64,000 nucleotides of DNA, from positions 6,882,001 through 6,946,000 of the forward strand of contig NC_013729.1 of NCBI RefSeq assembly GCF_000024345.1, read 5' to 3'. The DNA comes from Kribbella flavida DSM 17836. Lineage in GTDB: Bacteria > Actinomycetota > Actinomycetes > Propionibacteriales > Kribbellaceae. The translations under genes and the position numbers were made by a program. Shown here one piece after another: positions 52,962 through 60,713 of this stretch. Each line of letters begins with the position of its first letter. Within the stretch, counting starts at the first letter, position 1. Below the pieces are notes generated by a model. That model made no database searches. It was given only the letters and a program-made list of their open reading frames with translations, and was not told the DNA's origin.

Positions 52962-53861
52962 GTGTCCGACTCAGTTCTCACCTCGGTGCTGCTGCCGGTC
53001 GCGCTCGCGGTGATCATGTTCGGTCTCGGGTTGACGCTGACCGTCGCGGACTTCACCCGGGTGCTGCGGATGCCGCGCGCCGTACTGGTTGCGCTCGGCA
53101 TCCAGGTGGTGCTGCTGCCGGTGATCTGCTTCGGTCTGGTCAAGGTGTTCGGGCTGGCGCCGGCGCTGGCGGTCGGCATGATGCTGCTGGTCGCCTCCCC
53201 CGGCGGCACCACGGCCAACCTGTTCAGCCACCTGGCCGGCGGGGACGTCGCGCTGAACGTCACGCTGACCGCGGTGAACTCGGTGCTCGCGGTGATCACG
53301 CTGCCGATCGTGGTGAACCTGTCGCTGAACCACTTCCTCGGCGACGGCCAGATCGGTCTGCAGCCGGCCAAGATGCTGCAGGTCTTCGCGATCGTGCTGG
53401 TCCCGGTGGCCCTGGGCATGCTCGTCCGTGCCCGCCGGTCGTCGTTCGCGGACCGGATGACCCGGCCGGTGAAGCTCGGCTCGATCGTCGTGCTCGCCCT
53501 GGTCATCTTCGCCGCCGTCTACACCGAGCGCGCCAACGTGCTGGACTACCTGGTCGAGGTCGGCCTGATCGCCCTGCTGCTGAACGTGCTCAGCCTCGCC
53601 ATCGGGTACGCCGTACCCCGGCTGACCGGCCTCGCCGAGCGCCAGTCGATCGCCTGCTCGATGGAGATCGGCATCCACAACGCCACCCTGGCGCTCACCA
53701 TCGCGCTCAGCCCGTCCCTGCTCGGCAACAGCGAGATGTCGATCCCGGTCGCCGTCTACGGCATCGTCATGTTCTTCCCGACCGCGCTCTTCGCCTACTA
53801 CCTGAGCCGGCGATCGGTCCGCCCGGGCAGCGAGGCGTTGCCCGGGCAGCCGGTGGCCTAG
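52962..53861 (+). CDS. Bile acid:sodium symporter-family transporter
   Basis: 299 aa, GTG 52962 with AAGGAGG 5 nt upstream. About nine to ten membrane segments. The BASS core is visible as VASPGGTTANLFSHLAGGDVALNVTLTAVNSVLAVITLPIV (first Na-binding crossover) and SMEIGIHNATLALTIAL (second crossover). Members carry organic acids, bile acids or pantoate with sodium; bacterial substrate unknown. Convergent with the XRE regulator (13-bp gap). Confidence 0.9.
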   Translation: MSDSVLTSVLLPVALAVIMFGLGLTLTVADFTRVLRMPRAVLVALGIQVVLLPVICFGLVKVFGLAPALAVGMMLLVASPGGTTANLFSHLAGGDVALNVTLTAVNSVLAVITLPIVVNLSLNHFLGDGQIGLQPAKMLQVFAIVLVPVALGMLVRARRSSFADRMTRPVKLGSIVVLALVIFAAVYTERANVLDYLVEVGLIALLLNVLSLAIGYAVPRLTGLAERQSIACSMEIGIHNATLALTIALSPSLLGNSEMSIPVAVYGIVMFFPTALFAYYLSRRSVRPGSEALPGQPVA

Positions 53862-53874
53862 GTGTACTCGGTCG

Positions 53875-54711
53875 TCACTGCTCGGCCAGTTGCTGACTGC
53901 CGACGACCGACAACAGCTCCAGCCGGTGGGCGCTCTCGCTGCCCGGCGTCGCGGTGAACACCAGCAGGGTCTGTTGCTGGTCGCGGTCCTCCATCACCTG
54001 GCAGTGCAGTTCCAGGTCGCCGACCACCGGATGCCTGAACCACTTGGTCCGGCTGTGCGCGTGGCCGACCTCGTGCGCCTCCCACAGCTCGGCGAACTCG
54101 GCGCTGGTCTCCCGCAGGATCCGCGCCATCGTGCCGGCCTGCGACTTCGGGCCGTCGGCCGCGACGACCGCGCGCAGGCCGGACACCAGCACCCGGCTGT
54201 GGTGGTCCCACTCCTGCTCGAAGTAGATCCCCCGGTTGCCGGTGAACCACCGGTAGACCGCGCTGCGTTCGAGCCCTTCGTAGTTGGTCTGCTCGCCGTC
54301 GAACGCGACGTGCGCGCTGGTCTGGGCGAGCGTCTCGTGGAGCCGGTTGAGCACCACGGCCGGGGTGTCGTCGAGCCGGTCGAGAATGCGCAGCAGGCCA
54401 GGGTTCACGTGGTCGAGCCGGGTCACCCGGGGCGGCGTCCCGTGCTGGGCCAGGACGAACAGGTAGTCGCGTTCGTCGGCCGTCAGCCGGAGCGCCCGGG
54501 CGATCGCGGCCAGCATCTCCGGGGACGGTTGTGGCCCGCGGCCACCTTCCAGCCGGCTGTAGTAGTCGGCCGACATCGAGGCGAGCGAAGCGACCTCCTC
54601 GCGCCGCAGGCCCGGCGTACGCCGGCGGCGGCCGCGGGGCATGCCGACGTCCTCGGGCTGCAGGGCTTCCCGGCGCTTGCGCAGGAAGTCGGACAGTTCG
54701 CCGTACTCCAT
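53875..54711 (-). CDS. XRE-family regulator with MmyB-like ligand domain
   Basis: 278 aa from ATG 54711. HTH at about residues 7-75: LSDFLRKRREALQPEDVGMPRGRRRRTPGLRREEVASLASMSADYYSRLEGGRGPQPS, the typical MmyB-type long HTH; C-terminal PAS-like ligand domain (about 100-265) with VVLNRLHETLAQTSAHVAF, NRGIYFEQEWDHHSRVLVSGLRAVVA and KWFRHPVVGDLELHCQ. These regulators usually control a divergently placed dehydrogenase; an SDR gene lies across a 100-bp gap containing a perfect dyad. Confidence 0.9.
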   Translation of the reverse strand: MEYGELSDFLRKRREALQPEDVGMPRGRRRRTPGLRREEVASLASMSADYYSRLEGGRGPQPSPEMLAAIARALRLTADERDYLFVLAQHGTPPRVTRLDHVNPGLLRILDRLDDTPAVVLNRLHETLAQTSAHVAFDGEQTNYEGLERSAVYRWFTGNRGIYFEQEWDHHSRVLVSGLRAVVAADGPKSQAGTMARILRETSAEFAELWEAHEVGHAHSRTKWFRHPVVGDLELHCQVMEDRDQQQTLLVFTATPGSESAHRLELLSVVGSQQLAEQ

Positions 54712-54739
54712 GGGTCCAGGGTCCCAGCCGTCGCGACCG

Positions 54740-54768
54740 TCAGCCACTGCTTGCCGAGCAGTGGCTGA
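54740..54768. promoter_or_regulatory. Putative operator: perfect 12-bp inverted repeat
   Basis: TCAGCCACTGCT (54740-54751) and its exact complement AGCAGTGGCTGA (54757-54768) are separated by 5 nt. The dyad lies 28 bp before the regulator start and 43 bp before the SDR start, so one site could control both. Confidence 0.65.
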
Positions 54769-54811
54769 GCTCGGCCTGGTTACCGCCGGCCGGCCGGCGA
54801 AGGCTGGAGCC

Positions 54812-55555
54812 ATGAAAACGACTGGCAACACGATCTTCATCACCGGCGGCACCTCCGGCATCGGCCTCGGACTCGCCCGCGAGCTGCGCGACCTCGGCAA
54901 CACCGTGATCGTCAGCGGCCGGCGCAAGGACCTGCTCGACCGGATCGCCGCCGAGGACGGGCTCGGCACCGTCGAGCTCGACGTCGCCGCCCCGGCCTCG
55001 ATCCAGGCGGCCTACGACACCGTCACCACGCGCTACCCGGAGACCAACGTGCTGGTGACGATGGCCGGCATCATGCGGTCGGAGGACCTGCGCGACCCGG
55101 GGCACCTGGCGGCGGCCGAGCAGACCGTCGCGATCAACCTGCTCGGCACGATCCGGGCGATCACCGCGTTCACGCCGTTCCTGCTCGGCCGGCCGGACGC
55201 GGCGATCGTCACCGTGTCGTCCGGGCTGGCGTTCACGCCGCTGGCGGCGACTCCGACGTACAGCGCGACGAAGGCGGCGGTGCACAGCTACACCGAGAGC
55301 CTTCGCTTCCAGCTCGCCGGGACCGGCGTGCAGGTGATCGAGCTGGTCCCGCCGGCGGTCCGGACCGCGCTGCTCGAGGGACGCGAGCCGGACCCGCAGT
55401 GGATGCCGCTGCAGGAGTTCCTCACCGAGTCGGTGCAGCTGCTGACCGACCAGCCCGACGCCCGCGAGATCCTGGTCGAGCGGGTCGGCTTCCTGCGGTA
55501 CGCCGAGCGCGAGGGCCGCTTCCAGCAGACTTTCGCCGCGCTCAACAGCCACTGA
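54812..55555 (+). CDS. Short-chain dehydrogenase/reductase
   Basis: 247 aa, ATG 54812. Cofactor motif TGGTSGIGLGLA (about 11-22), NAG-equivalent MAGIM, catalytic Ser in VTVSSGLAF and Tyr/Lys in YSATKAAVH. Classical SDR resembling DltE-type (SDR family oxidoreductase). NADP preference is suggested by SGRRKD. Substrate unknown; expression probably governed by the divergent XRE regulator. Confidence 0.9.
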   Translation: MKTTGNTIFITGGTSGIGLGLARELRDLGNTVIVSGRRKDLLDRIAAEDGLGTVELDVAAPASIQAAYDTVTTRYPETNVLVTMAGIMRSEDLRDPGHLAAAEQTVAINLLGTIRAITAFTPFLLGRPDAAIVTVSSGLAFTPLAATPTYSATKAAVHSYTESLRFQLAGTGVQVIELVPPAVRTALLEGREPDPQWMPLQEFLTESVQLLTDQPDAREILVERVGFLRYAEREGRFQQTFAALNSH

Positions 55556-55569
55556 CGCCGCGTCGGCGC

Positions 55570-55673
55570 CCTAGGGTGTGTTGATTAACTCCCTGCAGTC
55601 GCGAGCAGGTGCCCGGCGAGGTGCCGTGCCGGGTGCCGCGCAGCACGCAGGGAGTTAATCAACACGCCCTAGG
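55570..55673. repeat. 104-bp palindromic element, MITE-like, CTAG-flanked
   Basis: 27-bp arms (55570-55596 and 55647-55673) match at 26 positions, the exception being T-G. The 50-bp centre also folds (GCCCGGC with GCCGGGT). The outermost bases read CTAG on both sides, as a 4-bp YTAR target duplication of IS5-group elements would. No coding capacity. It lies between convergent genes and may serve as a two-way terminator. Confidence 0.7.
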
Positions 55674-55699
55674 AGACACGCCCTGGCCGTGTCGGTGTC

Positions 55700-55999
55700 C
55701 TAGTCGCCGAGAGCTTGTTCCAGGCGTTCGACCTTGGCGGTGAGCTGGCCGGTGTAGCCGGGCCGGATGTCGGCCTTGAGCACCAGGCTCACCCGCGGGG
55801 AGACCGCGGCGACGGCGTCGACCGCCTGCTTCACCACCGCCATCACCTCGTCCCACTCACCCTCGAGGTTGGTGAACATCGCGTTGGTCTCGTTCCGCAG
55901 GCCGGAGGCGCGGACGACGCGGATCGCCTCGGCGACCGCCTCGCTCACGCCACCGGTCTCGTCCCCGGCGGCCGGGCTGATACTGAAGGCAACGATCAT
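55700..55999 (-). CDS. MTH1187-family thiamine-binding protein
   Basis: 99 aa, single ferredoxin-like domain: MIVAFSISPAAGDETGGVSEAVAEAIRVVRASGLRNETNAMFTNLEGEWDEVMAVVKQAVD. The family (DUF77/YkoF-like) binds thiamine pyrimidine moieties as tetramers and may store or deliver it. No thiamine genes nearby and no TPP riboswitch seen. Confidence 0.88.
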   Translation of the reverse strand: MIVAFSISPAAGDETGGVSEAVAEAIRVVRASGLRNETNAMFTNLEGEWDEVMAVVKQAVDAVAAVSPRVSLVLKADIRPGYTGQLTAKVERLEQALGD

Positions 56000-56044
56000 G
56001 CGTCCAGCTTGCCAGCCCGGCCGTCCGGCGACCGATCCGTTGCC

Positions 56045-57661
56045 TCAGACCTCGTCCTGCACCCGCCGGCTCGCGGCTTCCTCGTCGGCACGACGCTCGG
56101 CCCCACTGGTGGTGAGCAGCGGCTTCTCCTTGATGAACAGAACCGCGACCAGCGCCAGCACCGCGAACGGCACCGACATCAGGAACAGCTCCGCGGTCGC
56201 CTCGCCGTACGCGTTCTCGACGACGGTGCGGGCCTGCTCGGGCAGTTCGGCGATGTTCGGCACGGTGCCGGCTTCACCGGACTGCGCACCGCCCGGGTTG
56301 AGCGTCTCGGTGACCTTGTTGGCCAGGATCGCGCCGAGCACACTCACACCGATGGTGCCGCCCATGCTGCGGAAGAAGCTCACCGCCGAGGTGGCCGCGC
56401 CCAGCTCGCGCGCCGGGACGTCGTTCTGCGCGGCGAGCACCAGGTTCTGCATCACCAGGCCGATGCCGACGCCGAGCACGATCATGAACACCCAGAGCAG
56501 GTACTTCGAGGTGTGCGCGTCGATCGTGCCGAACAGCGCCAGCCCGATCGGCAGCAGCACGCTGCCGATCACCAGGTAGATCTTCCACTTGCCGTACTTC
56601 GTGATCAGTCCACCGGCGATCGTGGACGCGACCATCATGCCGAGGATCATCGGCAGGCTCATCAGCCCGGCCTTGGTCGGCGAGTAGCCCTGCGCGATCT
56701 GGAAGTACTGCGCCAGGAACACCGAGCCACCGAACATCGCGACACCGACCAGCGCGCTGGCGACGATGGACAGCGTCACCGTGCGGTTGCCGAACAGACC
56801 CATCGGAATGATCGGCTCGGGGTGCCGGCGCTCGACCAGGACCGCCGCAACCAGCGCCACCACGGCCGCTCCGACCAGCAGCGCGGTCCAGCCCGACGCC
56901 CAGTCGAACTTGTTGCCGGCGAACGACGACCAGACCAGCAGCGTGCAGACGCCGGCGGTGATCAGGAACGCACCCCACCAGTCGATCTGCACGTCCCGGC
57001 GCACGGTCGGCAGCTTCAGCGTGCGCTGCAGCAGCACGATCGCCGCGAGCACGAACGGCACACCGACCAGGAAGCAGGCCCGCCAGCCCAGCGGCGAGTC
57101 GACCAGGAAGCCGCCGAGCAGCGGGCCGCCGACGGTCGCCGAGGCGAAGATCGCGCCGAAGATGCCGGAGTACCGGCCGAGCTCGCGCGGCGGGATGATC
57201 GCGGCCATCACGATCTGCACCAGCGCGGTCAGGCCGCCGGCGCCCAGCCCCTGCAGGACCCGGCTGCCGAGCAGCACCTCGATGTTCGGCGCCAGGCCTG
57301 CGACCAGCGAACCGATCACGAAGAAGCCCAGCGACAGCTGGACCAGCAGCTTGTTGTTGTAGAGGTCGGCCAGCTTGCCCCACAGCGGCACGGTGGCCGT
57401 CATCGCGAGCAGCTCGAGCGTGACCACCCAGGTGTAGGACGACTGGCTCGCCTCGAGGTCGTGGATGATCCGCGGCAGCGCGGTCGACACCACGGTGCCG
57501 GCCAGGATCGCGACGAACATGCCCATCATCAGGCCGGAGATCGCCTGCACGGTCTGCCGCGGCGTCAGCGCGGCGACCTGCTCGGCCGCCTGCTCCGGCG
57601 GCGTGGTGGCGGAGACCTCGCCCGCCGCGTCGGACGGGGTGGGCGAAGAGGTCGTTGTCAT
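56045..57661 (-). CDS. DHA2-family (14-TM) MFS drug exporter
   Basis: 538 aa with about fourteen membrane segments. Motif A PLWGKLADLYNNKLLVQLSL, motif B/C region LQGLGAGGLTALVQIVMAAIIPPRELGRYSGIFGAIFASATVGGPLLGGFLVDSPLGWRACFLVGVPF, typical EmrB/QacA type. Proton-driven export of drugs or metabolites. ATG overlaps the TetR stop (ATGA), so it is induced together with its regulator. Confidence 0.93.
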   Translation of the reverse strand: MTTTSSPTPSDAAGEVSATTPPEQAAEQVAALTPRQTVQAISGLMMGMFVAILAGTVVSTALPRIIHDLEASQSSYTWVVTLELLAMTATVPLWGKLADLYNNKLLVQLSLGFFVIGSLVAGLAPNIEVLLGSRVLQGLGAGGLTALVQIVMAAIIPPRELGRYSGIFGAIFASATVGGPLLGGFLVDSPLGWRACFLVGVPFVLAAIVLLQRTLKLPTVRRDVQIDWWGAFLITAGVCTLLVWSSFAGNKFDWASGWTALLVGAAVVALVAAVLVERRHPEPIIPMGLFGNRTVTLSIVASALVGVAMFGGSVFLAQYFQIAQGYSPTKAGLMSLPMILGMMVASTIAGGLITKYGKWKIYLVIGSVLLPIGLALFGTIDAHTSKYLLWVFMIVLGVGIGLVMQNLVLAAQNDVPARELGAATSAVSFFRSMGGTIGVSVLGAILANKVTETLNPGGAQSGEAGTVPNIAELPEQARTVVENAYGEATAELFLMSVPFAVLALVAVLFIKEKPLLTTSGAERRADEEAASRRVQDEV

Positions 57662-58311
57662 GACTGACCTTTCTGGTCGGTACGGGAAAGGGTGGTCGCG
57701 TCGAAGGCGGGATCGAGGCCGTCCGCGAGCAGCTGGAACGCCTCGTCGACCAGCGACTGGAGCGAGCGATCGGGCTGCAGCTCCTGCTGCTCCATCGCGA
57801 CCCGGACGGCGGTGCTGACGACGCCGACGATCAGCTTCGCCCGGACCGAGGCGGCCGGTCCGCCCATCCGCTCGGCGAGTGCCGCGGCGAGCTCGCGCTC
57901 GTCCTCGACGCCGAGAATGACGAAGTGGGACAGCAGCGTCGGCGTCCGCATGATCAGGCCGACCCGCTGCGAGGCGATGCCGTCCTTGTCCTCCAGGTCG
58001 GCCAGCGCCTCCGAGGCGAGCAGCCGCAGTATGGCGAGCGGCGACTGCCCGGGCGGGGCGTTCCGGACCTGGCTGAGCGCCCGCTCCAGATGCTCCGGGT
58101 CGCGGCCGAGGATCGCGTGCTCCTTGTGCGAGAAGTAGTTGAAGAAGGTGCGCGCCGACACGTCGGCGGCCTCGCTGATCTCCTCGACGGTGACGTTGTC
58201 CGGGCCCTTCTCGAGCGCGAGCCGAAGCGCCGCCGCGGCCAGCGCGGCCCGCGTCTCCCGCTTCTTGCGCTCCCGCCGGCCAGGGACCGGGACCTGCTCG
58301 TTGTCCGTCAC
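57658..58311 (-). CDS. TetR/AcrR-family transcriptional regulator
   Basis: 217 aa from GTG 58311, fixed by TACTGT 6 nt upstream. HTH at about residues 11-57: RERKKRETRAALAAAALRLALEKGPDNVTVEEISEAADVSARTFFNYFSHKEHAILG. C-terminal ligand domain all helical. A 17-bp palindrome overlaps its -35 region, indicating autorepression; release by a ligand would raise the DHA2 exporter. Confidence 0.92.
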   Translation of the reverse strand: MTDNEQVPVPGRRERKKRETRAALAAAALRLALEKGPDNVTVEEISEAADVSARTFFNYFSHKEHAILGRDPEHLERALSQVRNAPPGQSPLAILRLLASEALADLEDKDGIASQRVGLIMRTPTLLSHFVILGVEDERELAAALAERMGGPAASVRAKLIVGVVSTAVRVAMEQQELQPDRSLQSLVDEAFQLLADGLDPAFDATTLSRTDQKGQS

Positions 58312-58317
58312 CCGACC

Positions 58318-58323
58318 ACAGTA
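58318..58323 (-). promoter_or_regulatory. -10 element TACTGT, leaderless tetR
   Basis: TACTGT on the minus strand is 6 nt before GTG 58311; a TTTGCA hexamer 17 bp upstream (58346-58341) can serve as -35 and lies within the palindrome. Confidence 0.6.
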
Positions 58324-58329
58324 GACGAG

Positions 58330-58346
58330 TTTGCAGTCACTGCAAA
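58330..58346. promoter_or_regulatory. Putative TetR operator
   Basis: Perfect palindrome TTTGCAGTCACTGCAAA covering the -35 of the tetR promoter, 84 bp from the choA -10. Confidence 0.7.
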
Positions 58347-58429
58347 TTGATATTTCGCGCAATTTTGCGGCAACGCAGAGTGGAAGTGACTCTCATCACG
58401 AAGCCAACTCCTGTGCGGAGTTGCACCGC

Positions 58430-58435
58430 TACGGT
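58430..58435 (+). promoter_or_regulatory. -10 element TACGGT, leaderless choA
   Basis: TACGGT is followed by GCGTCA and GTG 58442. An inverted repeat CAACTCC-N5-GGAGTTG (58405-58423) lies just upstream in the -35 area. Confidence 0.55.
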
Positions 58436-58441
58436 GCGTCA

Positions 58442-60067
58442 GTGACCGCCTCCAACGAGACCAACCAGTCCGTAGTGACCCGACGCCGGTTCGCCGGCCT
58501 CGCTGCCTTCACCTCCGCCGCCGCTCTCGGCCTGAGCCGGGTCGGCGACGCCGTCGCCGCCGAGCGCTCGTTCGTTCCGGCCGTCGTGGTCGGCACCGGC
58601 TACGGCGCGGCCGTCACCGCGCTGCGCCTGGGCGAGGCCGGCGTCGCGACGACGATGCTGGAGATGGGCCAGCCGTGGAACCAGCCCGGCGCCGACGGCA
58701 AGGTGTTCTGCTCGACCCTGGCCCCCGACCGCCGCTCGATGTGGTTCCACCGGCGCACCGCGGCGCCGCTCGACACGTTCCTGTGGCTCGACGTGGTCAA
58801 CCGCGACCTCGGTACGCCGTACGCCGGAGTGCTGGACCGGATCGACTTCCCGGCCATGGACGTGTACGTCGGCCGCGGGGTCGGCGGCGGATCGCTGGTC
58901 AACGGCGGCATGGCGCCGACGCCGCGGCGGTCGTACTTCGAGCAGGTGCTGCCGCGTGTCGACGCGGACCAGATGTACCGGCGCTGGTTCCCGCTGGCGA
59001 ACCGGATGCTCGGGGTGAACTCGATCGATCCGCGCTACCTGGAGACGACCCCGGCCTACCGTTACGCCCGGGTGTCCCGCCGGCACGCCCACCAGGCCGG
59101 CTTCCGCACCGCGGTGATCCCGAACGTCTACGACTTCGGCTACCTGGAGCAGGAGGAGCGCCGGCAGGTCCCGCGATCGGCGCTGGCCGGCGAGGTCATC
59201 TACGGCAACAACCACGGCAAGCAGAGCCTCGACAAGACCTACCTCGCCGATGCCGTCGGCACCGGCCGGGTGACGATCCGGACGCTGACCAGGGTCGTCT
59301 CGGTCCGCGCGGACCGCCGCGGCTACGTTCTCGGCCTCGAGCAGATCGATGCCTCGGGCAAGGTTGTTCGGCGCAGCGAGCTCGGCTGCCGGCAGCTGTT
59401 CCTCGGCGCCGGCAGCATCGGCACCACCGAGCTGCTGCTGCGCGCCCGGGAGACCGGCACGCTGCCCGACCTGCCGGACGCGATCGGCGAGGGCTGGGGA
59501 ACCAACGGCAACGTGATGACCGCTCGGGCGAACCACGCCTGGGACCCGACCGGCTCGCTGCAGTCCACCATCCCGGCCGTTGCCATCGACAACTGGGATG
59601 ACCCGGTCCACCCGGCCTTCGCGGAGATCGCGCCGCTGCCGACGGGGCTGGAGACCTGGGCCGGTCTGTACCTGGCGATCACCGCCAACCCCGAGCGCGG
59701 CCGGCTGAGCTACGACCACGCCACCGATCGGGCGATCTTGCACTGGCAGGCGTCCCAGTCGACGCCGTCGATCCAGGCCGCGAAGGCGTTGTTCGACCGG
59801 ATCAACCGCGCGACGGGCACGACGTACCGTCGCGACCTGTTCTCCGGCAACCGGGCGTTCGCCGCGGACTTCTGCTACCACCCGCTCGGCGGCTGCGTGC
59901 TCGGCCGCGCCACCGACGACTACGGCCGGGTTCGCGGCCACCGCAACCTCTACGTCACCGACAGCGCGCTGCTGCCCGGATCGATCGGCGTCAACCCCTT
60001 CGTCACCATCACCGCCCTGGCCGAGCGCAACATCGCCCGGGTGATCGCCACCGACCTCACCCGCTGA
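58442..60067 (+). CDS. choA: Secreted cholesterol oxidase (GMC family)
   Basis: 541 aa. Twin-arginine signal (TRRRFAGLAAF, residues about 13-23; cleavage near DAVAAE, 36-41) implies export folded with FAD. FAD motif GTGYGAA (51-57). It follows Streptomyces ChoA throughout, e.g. EMGQPWNQPG, YVGRGVGGGSLVNGGM, EVIYGNNHGKQSLDKTYLA. Active-site residues are present: the Glu in FAEIAP, the His in CYHPLGGCVLG and the Asn in IGVNPFVTITALAERN. Oxidises and isomerises cholesterol to cholest-4-en-3-one with O2. No other sterol genes nearby; divergent from the TetR/DHA2 operon. Confidence 0.95.
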   Translation: MTASNETNQSVVTRRRFAGLAAFTSAAALGLSRVGDAVAAERSFVPAVVVGTGYGAAVTALRLGEAGVATTMLEMGQPWNQPGADGKVFCSTLAPDRRSMWFHRRTAAPLDTFLWLDVVNRDLGTPYAGVLDRIDFPAMDVYVGRGVGGGSLVNGGMAPTPRRSYFEQVLPRVDADQMYRRWFPLANRMLGVNSIDPRYLETTPAYRYARVSRRHAHQAGFRTAVIPNVYDFGYLEQEERRQVPRSALAGEVIYGNNHGKQSLDKTYLADAVGTGRVTIRTLTRVVSVRADRRGYVLGLEQIDASGKVVRRSELGCRQLFLGAGSIGTTELLLRARETGTLPDLPDAIGEGWGTNGNVMTARANHAWDPTGSLQSTIPAVAIDNWDDPVHPAFAEIAPLPTGLETWAGLYLAITANPERGRLSYDHATDRAILHWQASQSTPSIQAAKALFDRINRATGTTYRRDLFSGNRAFAADFCYHPLGGCVLGRATDDYGRVRGHRNLYVTDSALLPGSIGVNPFVTITALAERNIARVIATDLTR

Positions 60068-60098
60068 TGACCCTCACCGGTTGATAAACTGCACAGGC

Positions 60099-60132
60099 AG
60101 CCTCCGCGCGGATTTCCGCGTCGGAGGCTTTT
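60099..60132 (+). terminator. Intrinsic terminator of choA / SD-sequestering hairpin
   Basis: AGCCTCCG pairs with CGGAGGCT and an inner CGCGGA-TT-TCCGCG hairpin stacks on it, followed by TTTT. The right arm holds GGAGG (60123-60127), the SD of the next gene, 9 nt before ATG 60137. A TAAACT hexamer at 60085-60090 could start transcripts directly at the hairpin. Confidence 0.75.
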
Positions 60133-60136
60133 CTGT

Positions 60137-60694
60137 ATGCCAACTCTTCTCTACAAGGCCGCCGTTCGCGATTTGCGCGGCGAGCACCTGCTGCCGCTCA
60201 ACCAGATCCGCGACCGCTACCCCGACCTGTACGACCGCGAGGTCGCCAAGTACGCCGCCTGGCCGGAGGTCACCCGGCACCCGGTGCATCCGCTGGCGTG
60301 CACGTGGAACGACGTGCTGTTCTTCTCGCCGGTCCACCCCGGACCGATCTTCGACGCGATCCGCGCGTCGGGCCGCGGCGTACCGGCGCTCGACTACTGG
60401 ACCCTGGACGCGAACTTGCTGCCGGCCGACCGGACCTGCATCCGGTTGATGCGGTACGACCCGACGCACTCGGCCCCCGGCCCCGAGGACTTCGTCCCGT
60501 ACAGCGTGCGAACCGTGGCCGAGCTGAGCAGCCCCAGCGAGACGGCTCTGCGCCGGCTGCGCAGCCTGACCGCCGACGAGCCGCTGCTGCCCTGGGCCGA
60601 CATTCCGCACGTGCTCTTCCGCGGATCGCTGCCGGTCTCCCTCTTCCGCGACCGGTCAGGGCGTCCCGTCGCGCAAGCCACCGGAAATGCCTGA
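60137..60694 (+). CDS. Unknown protein, 185 aa
   Basis: Soluble protein without signal peptide or membrane segment. N-terminus MPTLLYKAAVRDLRGEHLLPL, followed by IRDRYPDLYDREVAKYAAWPEVTRHPVHPLACTWNDVLFFSPVHPGPIFDAI; several His/Trp/Tyr positions (HPVHPL, SPVHPGP, LDYWTLDANLL) could form a binding site. The family is not recognised. Its SD is buried in the terminator hairpin at 60099-60132, so translation may depend on unfolding. It converges with the sigma factor gene (19-bp gap). Confidence 0.75.
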   Translation: MPTLLYKAAVRDLRGEHLLPLNQIRDRYPDLYDREVAKYAAWPEVTRHPVHPLACTWNDVLFFSPVHPGPIFDAIRASGRGVPALDYWTLDANLLPADRTCIRLMRYDPTHSAPGPEDFVPYSVRTVAELSSPSETALRRLRSLTADEPLLPWADIPHVLFRGSLPVSLFRDRSGRPVAQATGNA

Positions 60695-60713
60695 TTCCGG
60701 CGCCGGCTCACCG

